In this document: piece after piece, positions 5,534 to 10,958 of the stretch
Layout of the letters: each line of letters starts with the position of its first letter
How positions within the stretch are numbered: the stretch's first letter is position 1
Made by a program: the position numbers and the translations under genes
Source: CBFGTJ01 sp965651815
GTDB taxonomy: Bacteria > Actinomycetota > Acidimicrobiia > Acidimicrobiales > Microtrichaceae
Assembly: GCA_965651815.1 (NCBI GenBank)
Contig: CBFGTJ010000105.1
Location: 1-10,958, forward strand
Direction: 5' to 3'
DNA length: 10,958 bases
The notes under the pieces: generated by a model
What the model was told of the DNA's origin: nothing
Database searches by the model: none
Seen by the model: only the letters and a program-made list of their open reading frames with translations

Positions 5534-7075
5534 ATGAGCACGTCCGACGCCGCGCCGCCACCCGCCGGTCAACCGGGAGGCGGGCCGCCTCCGACGCGCA
5601 GGGTGCCGGTCGGTTCGATACTGCTGGTCATCGCCGGCACGCTGATCTCGCTGCTCGCGATCGCCCCGCTGTTCGGCGGCGGTGCGCTGTTGTGGGTGGA
5701 CGCCACCCAGAAGGACGACGACGGGTACTTCACCACGCCGTTCGAGCGGCTCGAGACCACCTCGTTCGCGCTCGCGTCCGACGAGATCGACCTCGGCGCC
5801 GACCCGACCGGACGGCGCGCCCGGGTCGACCTGGGCGACTTCGTCACGGTCCGCCTGGATGTGCGGGGCCTCGAGGAGTCCGACACGTTCGTCGGCATCG
5901 GACCCGAGCGGGAGGTGCGCGCCTACCTGGCGGACGTGCGCCACGCCGAGGTGGAGGACCTCGGGTTCGACCCGTTCACCGTCGACTACCGCTACCACGA
6001 CGGGGGTCCGCCCGAGAGCCCGCCAGGTGAGCAGACCTTCTGGGTCGCGACCGCGTCGGGGTCGGATGCGCAGCGCCTCACCTGGGAGCCCGAGTCCGGT
6101 GACTGGGCCGTGGTGGTGATGAACGCGGACGGGTCGCCGGGGGTGACCGTCGAGATGTCGCTCGGCGCCACCTCGCCGTGGGTGGTGCGCGCCGGGTGGA
6201 TCCTGCTCGGGATCGGCCTGCTCGTGATGTTCCTCGGGGTCACGCTGCTCGTGCTCGGCATCCTCGGGCTCGCGAACCGCCGCCACGTCGAGCTCGGCGG
6301 CACGGTGGAGCAGCACGCGGACGGGCGGCCCGTGCACCTCGACGCCCGGCTCGACGAACCGTTGAGCCGATGGCTGTGGCTGGTGAAGTGGATCCTGCTG
6401 ATCCCGCACTACCTGGTGCTGGCGGCGCTGTGGGTCGCGTTCGTCGTGGTGACGGTCGTGGCGTTCTTCGCCATCCTCTTCACCGGGCGCTACCCGCGGG
6501 CGCTGTTCGACTTCAACCACGGGGTGCTGCGCTGGACGTGGCGGGTCGCGTACTACGGGTACGCGGCGCTGGGCACCGACCGGTACCCGCCGTTCAGCCT
6601 CGGCGCCGAGCCGGATTACCCGGCGCGGCTGACGGTCGAGTACCCGCAGCGGCTCAGCCGGGGGTTGGTGCTGGTGAAGTGGTGGCTGCTCGCCATCCCG
6701 CACTACCTGATCCTGTCGGTGGTCGCGGGGTGGGCGGTGGCCGGCACCGACCTCGACGGCGGGTGGGCGTGGGTCGCACCCGCCGGCGGGTTGATCGGGC
6801 TGCTCGTGCTGTTCGCCGCGGTGGGCCTGCTGTTCCTCGGCCGGTACCCGCGGGGGCTGTACGACCTGGTGATGGGGCTGAACCGGTGGGTGTACCGGGT
6901 GATCGCGTACGTGGCGCTGATGCGCGACGACTACCCGCCGTTCCGCCTCGACCAGGGCGGCTCCGAGCCGGAGCCCGGTCCGAGCGAACCGCCGGCCGGT
7001 CCGCCGCGCGGGGATGCCGTGGTGCCCGCGCCACCGTTCGTCGAGGAGCCCGACCTGGCGGGAGCACCGGGCTGA
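5534..7075 (+). CDS. Polytopic membrane protein with two DUF4389 units
   Basis: A 513-residue protein. The ATG at 5534 has a strong purine run (GGAGAGGGGG) about 5 nt upstream; the frame continues upstream without support. Layout: Pro/Gly-rich cytoplasmic tail (1-25), one membrane helix (27-55), a soluble beta-rich domain (about 58-215) probably outside the membrane, a second helix (218-246), then two related DUF4389 (PF14333-type) membrane units and a Pro/Glu-rich tail from about 476. Unit 1 (276-357) has LVKWILLIPHYLVL, GRYPRALFDF and DRYPPFSL. Unit 2 (372-473) has LVKWWLLAIPHYLIL, GRYPRGLYDL and DDYPPFRL. The matching blocks show an internal duplication. The function of DUF4389 is unknown; a transport or envelope role would be a guess. 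It is in the same direction as the esterase operon but separated by 181 bp, and convergent with jetD. Confidence 0.88.
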   Translation: MSTSDAAPPPAGQPGGGPPPTRRVPVGSILLVIAGTLISLLAIAPLFGGGALLWVDATQKDDDGYFTTPFERLETTSFALASDEIDLGADPTGRRARVDLGDFVTVRLDVRGLEESDTFVGIGPEREVRAYLADVRHAEVEDLGFDPFTVDYRYHDGGPPESPPGEQTFWVATASGSDAQRLTWEPESGDWAVVVMNADGSPGVTVEMSLGATSPWVVRAGWILLGIGLLVMFLGVTLLVLGILGLANRRHVELGGTVEQHADGRPVHLDARLDEPLSRWLWLVKWILLIPHYLVLAALWVAFVVVTVVAFFAILFTGRYPRALFDFNHGVLRWTWRVAYYGYAALGTDRYPPFSLGAEPDYPARLTVEYPQRLSRGLVLVKWWLLAIPHYLILSVVAGWAVAGTDLDGGWAWVAPAGGLIGLLVLFAAVGLLFLGRYPRGLYDLVMGLNRWVYRVIAYVALMRDDYPPFRLDQGGSEPEPGPSEPPAGPPRGDAVVPAPPFVEEPDLAGAPG

Positions 7076-7124
7076 CGTTGTCCGCGCCGCGTTGCAACGA
7101 AAACGGCCAGGCCCGCCGGTGTTC

Positions 7125-7148
7125 GGCTCGCCGTCGTTGCGGCGAGCC
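7125..7148. terminator. Hairpin between convergent DUF4389 and jetD genes, likely two-way terminator
   Basis: Perfect nine-base arms GGCTCGCCG and CGGCGAGCC with a six-base loop TCGTTG, placed 49 nt after the DUF4389 stop and 48 nt beyond the jetD stop. Being midway between convergent stops and symmetric, it could end transcripts from both sides. No T-run is present. The rest of the 121-bp gap holds only a short palindrome, CGTTGCAACG, at 7090-7099. Confidence 0.5.
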
Positions 7149-7196
7149 CACGGGCGCAGGCGTTCGTCGCCGGTGGTGGGCCGCGTGGATCGATCG

Positions 7197-8432
7197 TCAA
7201 CGGGCGTCGAGGTCCGCGAGGAGCGCGTCCAGGACGGCCTCCTCGTGCACGGCACGGCGGTGCTCGTTCATCACGTGGGACAGCTCGGGATCCCACGGCG
7301 TCGAGCCGATGGGGTGGTGCAGCTCCGAGGTCGGCCCGTCGAGCGCGGCGAGGTAGTCCTCGGCCCCCATTCTCCAGGTCGTCGCGCCGAACCGCTCGAC
7401 CAGATGCGAGGTGATCGCGACGCCGCCGCGGTCGAGGTCCGCGTGGACCCGCAGTTCGACGCCCGCCTCGCACAGCGTCCGCAGCAGCGCGCTCGTGACC
7501 GACGACGGCATGCCCTCCAGGCACACGAGGGGTCGGCACCGATCGCCGAGGCGGTCGGCGGCGAGCGACAGCACCGCCGGGTTCTCACAGACCCACACCA
7601 CCTCGGTCGAGCCGAGGTCCAGGCCGAACCCGCGCTCGACCATGCGGTGTGTGACGCGCAACGGCTCCGCCGTCGCGCACGCCGTGTCGGCGATCGTGCC
7701 GGGCACGCCGGGCAGCATGAGGGCGAGCGCGGACGAGCTCACCCGGTCGAGCTGCACGCCGAAGTGCGCCCACGCGGCCCTGGGATCCGACAGCCCGCTG
7801 AGCTCGCAGAGGGCGTCCGCGAGCAGCGTGCCCAGCGGGGTGTCGGGGTCGAGCGCGTGGCCGTCGCCGAGCCGCACGGCAGCCAGCACTGACAGGGGGA
7901 TCGGCCTCTCGATCGTCTCGTCGCGATGTGCGAGCAGCCACTCCACCGTGTCGAGCGCACCGGTGAGCAGCGCGACCGGATCGTCGGCGTCGATCCGTGC
8001 GATGCGACCGCGGCGCCGCAGCGAGTCCAGCCACTGCCGCACTGGTTCGTGCCGCGCGACGACGGGGTGGGCGCCGGCCGCTGTCCACAGCGCGACGCGC
8101 TGGTCGGTGAGGGCGGCTCGCTCGGCCTTGCGGTCGCGGACCGGTCCCGACATCGCCTCCAACGTGTCGACGAGCCCCCTGGCCGTCGGCCCGGACCGCA
8201 GCACCGAGTCGACCTCCACGAGGTTGACCCGCATGTCGTTGCTGCGTGGGCGCCGCCTGCTGAGCAGCCCGCAGATCGCGGCGACCTCGCCGTCGGAGAG
8301 GCCGTCCAGCCGGATCGGTGACGAGGTGACGGTCCGCCCGTTGCGTTCGAGCCGCTCGCGCGCCGCCCGCCAGAGAGGTGCCAGCTCCGGGCGGTCGAGT
8401 GCGTCGGTCACCGTCCGGTCGCTGCCGGTCAT
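7197..8432 (-). CDS. jetD: Wadjet JetD nuclease subunit (TIGR02679/DUF2399 type)
   Basis: A 411-residue protein, full length for TIGR02679. In Wadjet systems JetD is the nuclease that cuts closed circular DNA once the JetABC loop extruder has tested its size and shape. The N-terminal part (about 1-250) matches the DUF3323-like pattern with LDGLSDGEVAAICGLL and DTLEAMSGPVRDRKAERAA. The C-terminal DUF2399 part is a Toprim fold as in topoisomerase VI A: E283 in VWVCENPAVLSLAADRL, D332 and D334 in HADLDRGGVAI form the E...DxD metal site and all are present, so the enzyme looks active. The start at 8432 overlaps the jetC stop as ATGA and has no Shine-Dalgarno sequence, so translation is probably coupled to jetC. 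It is the last gene of its operon, ending before a two-way hairpin. The much longer open frame upstream is a shadow of jetC. Confidence 0.9.
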   Translation of the reverse strand: MTGSDRTVTDALDRPELAPLWRAARERLERNGRTVTSSPIRLDGLSDGEVAAICGLLSRRRPRSNDMRVNLVEVDSVLRSGPTARGLVDTLEAMSGPVRDRKAERAALTDQRVALWTAAGAHPVVARHEPVRQWLDSLRRRGRIARIDADDPVALLTGALDTVEWLLAHRDETIERPIPLSVLAAVRLGDGHALDPDTPLGTLLADALCELSGLSDPRAAWAHFGVQLDRVSSSALALMLPGVPGTIADTACATAEPLRVTHRMVERGFGLDLGSTEVVWVCENPAVLSLAADRLGDRCRPLVCLEGMPSSVTSALLRTLCEAGVELRVHADLDRGGVAITSHLVERFGATTWRMGAEDYLAALDGPTSELHHPIGSTPWDPELSHVMNEHRRAVHEEAVLDALLADLDAR

Positions 8433-10958
8433 CGGGCGCCGGGCTCGGCGACCTCGCCGGCGGACCAGTCGAAGCGCTGGGCGAACACGCCCGGGTTCGG
8501 CGGCCGGCGCACCAGGTCGTACACCACCAAGGACGGCACGGTGCCGTAGAACCCCCACAGCTCGTGGCTGGTGAGGATGACGTCGAGGTCGAGCTGGCGG
8601 AGCAGCCCCATGAGTCGGGCGCGCATCTGCTCGTCGATGCCGGCGAACGCCTCGTCGAGCGCGATGAGCCGCGGACCGGCGATCGACCCGCTCGAGTACT
8701 GCGCCGCCGCCGCGGCGAACAGCGGCAGGTGCAGCAACGTGGCCGCTTCGCCGCCCGAGAGCCCCTTGTAGAACGCGCGGGTCACCCGCTGGCGCTTGCC
8801 GTCGGCGAAGCGGGCGAACAGAGCGAAGCGGTGCCAGCTGCGGTAGTCGAGCGCCGCGGTCAGCGTCTCGGCGAAGCTGCGCCCCGGGTCCGAGCTGCGC
8901 AGGTCCGCGATGCGCTGCATGAAGAACTCGCGCAGCGCCTCGCGCCGGTCCGGTCCGAGCATCTCCGGCGCGGTCCGCAACGTCTGCACTGCGTTGCGCA
9001 GTCCAGGCTCGTCGCTGGTGACCTCCCAGCGCAGCTCCACGACCATGCCGCTCTCGGTGGGCGCCGCGGCCATCTCGTCGTTGATGCGGTGCTCGAACTC
9101 GTCCGCCTCCAGCAGGAGCTGGCGCAGCGCGTCGCCGACGCGTGTCAGCAGGTGCGTCTCGAAGATCTCGCGCTCCTGCTTCGACAGGAGCTGCGAGGTC
9201 CGCTCGTGCTCGAAGCGGAGCTGGTTCGCGAGGGTGCCGATCGGCAGCTCGCCCTCGGCCGTGCCGACCCGCACCACGTCGACGCCGTCCACCTTCGGCA
9301 TGCTCGGGTCGTGACCCGCCCGCAGGCCGTCGAGCAGGACCTCGCGGTGCGCACGCTCCATCCGGTTCGTCGCGTCGTCGTCGACCATGCCCGTGTCGGA
9401 CAGCACGCGCCGGGCAGCGCTGCGGGCCTCGGCGCCGGGCTCCACGCCCTCGAGGGCCAGCACGTCGGCGACCTCGGCGCTGCACACGACGGCGAACGAC
9501 GCCTCGGCGGCGCGCACCGCCTCGAGCACGCCGGCGTGGCGGCCCTCGAGCTGGGCGATGCGCTCGCGCAGCGTGGCGAGCTGCTGCTCGAGCGCCGATC
9601 GCTCGCGAGCGAGCCGACCCCGCAGCGCCTCGTTCTCGGTGCGGCGTCGCCGTGCCTCGGCCAGCCGTTCGATCGCGGCCTCGGCGTCGCCGCCGACGTT
9701 GGCGCGCAGGTCCTCGTAGCGCCGGGCTTCGGCGTCCGCCTCGGTCGCGGCGGCTCGCGCGGCCTCGGCCGCCTGGTCGGCGCGCTCGGCGGCCTCGCGG
9801 TGCGCCGCCTCGGCCCGTTCGCTCGCCCGTCGCGCGACCTCGAGCGTGCGTCGCCGCTCGCCGACGTCGTCGCGACGTCGATCGCACTCGCGCAACGCCT
9901 GCTCGACCTTCGTCAGCTCCGCGAGCTCGACCGGTAGGCGGGCTGCGGCCGCGGCGCGGTGCAGCGTGCTGGTCGCCTCGTCGGCCTTCCGCCACCGCTG
10001 TTCGACCTCGGCTCGAGCCGCGCGCAGCGCGTCGAGGTGCTCCTCCAGCACCGCGGACCGCCGCTCCAGCTCGCCGAGCGCGGCGGTGAGCGGAGCCACC
10101 GCTGGCTGCCGGTCGCGCGCCTCGCGGAGCTCGCGGCGGTGCTCGACGAGGCGTCGATGGTGGTCCTCGAGCCCGTCGAGTGCCGCCCGCTGCTCGGCGA
10201 GCTCGCGGTCGAGCTCGGCGAGGCGCCGGGTCCGTCGACGCTCGCGGGCCTCGTGGCCGATGTAGCGCTGGTCGGCCTGCTCGTAGCGACCCGCCAGCGG
10301 TCCGAGACGCCAACGGCCGTCGGAGTGCAGCTCGACGACGTCGTCGGCGAGCGGCACCGACCGCAGCACCGAGGCGATGCGATCGTCGTCGATCGGTCCG
10401 GTGGCGACGGGCACCAGCACGTCGGCGAGCGACTGCTCCGGAACCGCGCCGCCGCCCGGTCCGACCAGCCGTGCGTCGAGCGCGGCGTCGGTTCCATCAC
10501 CTGTGGTGATCCGCGCGTCGAGCAGCCCGGCGGCGCCGAGCGCGGCTTCGAGCCCGGCGCGAGCGGCCTGGTCGACGTGATCGGCGAAGTCGACGCACAC
10601 GTACAGCGGTACCCCGTCCTGCTCGTCGCGGTCCTCGCGCTGCGCGTCGGGTCGCGTCGGGTTGGGTGGAGGCCCGGGGTTGGGCTCGGACGCGACGCGG
10701 GCGCGCTCCGCGGCCAGGGACTCGATCGCCTCTCGCTGCGCCGTTGCGAGCGCGCCGGCGGCGTCCTCCCCACGCGCGGCGAGCGTGTCGATCTCGCCGA
10801 GCCATCGTTCGAGGGAGTGGTAGGTGGCGACGTCGGGGTCCGCAGCGACGGACGGATCGCCCGCGTCGTCGACCGACGCGGCGGTGGCGCCGGGTTCGGA
10901 CAGCTCCGGCAGGGGCTGGTCGAGCAGCCCGCCGAGCCGGGCGAGGAGCTCGTCGAGC
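8429..10958 (-). CDS. jetC: Wadjet JetC SMC-like ATPase (TIGR02680 type), 5' end cut by window edge
   Basis: The frame is open from the right edge to the TGA at 8429, showing the C-terminal 842 residues of a protein that in this family is usually well over 1,000 long; the N-terminal head with Walker A is outside. JetC is the MukB-like motor that extrudes loops on plasmid DNA. Order seen: the end of the first coiled coil, a Pro-rich charged linker (10685-10623), a hinge-like domain from about 10620 (PLYMCVDFADHV, LEAALGAAGLLDARI), YIGHEARERRR into a long return coiled coil (about 10250-9490, rich in Ala, Arg and Glu), then the C-terminal head. The head has the ABC signature KGLSGGEAA (8741-8767), Walker B with catalytic Glu in ALDEAF (8645-8662), the D-loop GIDE and the H-loop ILTSHE (8561-8578), all intact. 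An ATG at 10600 is internal, inside the hinge, and not the start. It overlaps jetD by four bases. Confidence 0.92.
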   Translation of the reverse strand, partial: LDELLARLGGLLDQPLPELSEPGATAASVDDAGDPSVAADPDVATYHSLERWLGEIDTLAARGEDAAGALATAQREAIESLAAERARVASEPNPGPPPNPTRPDAQREDRDEQDGVPLYVCVDFADHVDQAARAGLEAALGAAGLLDARITTGDGTDAALDARLVGPGGGAVPEQSLADVLVPVATGPIDDDRIASVLRSVPLADDVVELHSDGRWRLGPLAGRYEQADQRYIGHEARERRRTRRLAELDRELAEQRAALDGLEDHHRRLVEHRRELREARDRQPAVAPLTAALGELERRSAVLEEHLDALRAARAEVEQRWRKADEATSTLHRAAAAARLPVELAELTKVEQALRECDRRRDDVGERRRTLEVARRASERAEAAHREAAERADQAAEAARAAATEADAEARRYEDLRANVGGDAEAAIERLAEARRRRTENEALRGRLARERSALEQQLATLRERIAQLEGRHAGVLEAVRAAEASFAVVCSAEVADVLALEGVEPGAEARSAARRVLSDTGMVDDDATNRMERAHREVLLDGLRAGHDPSMPKVDGVDVVRVGTAEGELPIGTLANQLRFEHERTSQLLSKQEREIFETHLLTRVGDALRQLLLEADEFEHRINDEMAAAPTESGMVVELRWEVTSDEPGLRNAVQTLRTAPEMLGPDRREALREFFMQRIADLRSSDPGRSFAETLTAALDYRSWHRFALFARFADGKRQRVTRAFYKGLSGGEAATLLHLPLFAAAAAQYSSGSIAGPRLIALDEAFAGIDEQMRARLMGLLRQLDLDVILTSHELWGFYGTVPSLVVYDLVRRPPNPGVFAQRFDWSAGEVAEPGAR

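Noticed and set aside
5069..7255. 728-codon minus-strand frame over the esterase end and DUF4389 gene
   Set aside because: His/Arg/Pro-rich shadow translation that crosses two convincing plus-strand genes and an intergenic palindrome.
8378..9937. 519-codon plus-strand frame opposite jetC
   Set aside because: Antisense shadow of a coiled-coil gene; no domain, and no promoter or ribosome site was seen.
8433..10313. N-terminal extension of the jetD frame to an ATG at 10313
   Set aside because: The extension is out of frame over jetC and is Arg/Ala/Gly-rich without motifs; JetD-like sequence begins at 8432, where ATGA overlaps the jetC stop.
10600..10600. ATG at 10600 as the start of the SMC-like gene
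   Set aside because: The frame stays open to the window edge with sensible coiled-coil and linker sequence, and this ATG falls inside the hinge motif PLYMCVDFADHV.
1..10958. CRISPR array, tRNA, rRNA, integrase or insertion sequence
   Set aside because: No regularly spaced repeats, no tRNA-like cloverleaf and no transposase or recombinase motifs were seen on either strand, so there is no direct sign of a mobile element around the Wadjet genes.

Overview
The window is very GC-rich. Its genes point to a high-GC actinobacterium or actinobacterium-like organism: a protein of the F420-dependent Ddn/DUF385 fold, actinobacterial-style membrane proteins (DUF4386, DUF4389), a TANNNT-type promoter and a leaderless transcript candidate. 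The species cannot be named from this sequence. Because of the GC bias, long open frames run antisense or out of frame to nearly every gene; they were discarded in favour of frames with recognisable domains and coherent starts and stops.

Left part (1-2205): a glycoside hydrolase family 31 gene, cut by the left edge, is read leftward. A 97-bp gap separates it from a divergent gene for a protein of the isocitrate lyase/phosphoenolpyruvate mutase superfamily. Two copies of a 55-nt near-palindromic repeat (45 of 55 bases identical) bracket this second gene, one on each side and in the same orientation.

Middle-left (2206-3529): a Ddn-like deazaflavin (F420)-dependent reductase gene and a TetR-family regulator gene are divergent. 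The 118 bp between them holds three copies of an 11-nt palindrome, GAGC[A/G][G/C]TGCTC, at helically regular spacings and placed over the candidate promoters. This looks like a self-contained autoregulated detoxification or redox switch.

Middle (3605-7075): a DUF4386 six-helix membrane protein gene overlaps by four bases (GTGA) a gene for a secreted lipoprotein esterase of the PHB-depolymerase/LpqC type. After a 181-bp gap with a 37-nt palindrome comes a large membrane protein with two DUF4389 units.

Right part (7197-10958): two overlapping genes read leftward, an SMC-like ATPase (TIGR02680 type, JetC) followed by a Toprim-type nuclease subunit (TIGR02679/DUF2399 type, JetD). These are the last two genes of a type II Wadjet anti-plasmid system. 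The 5' part of jetC, including its Walker A, and the expected jetA and jetB lie beyond the right edge. Wadjet is an already described system; nothing in the window is clearly a new defence system. The features least explained by known families are the paired palindromic repeats, the three-site operator and the 37-nt palindrome.
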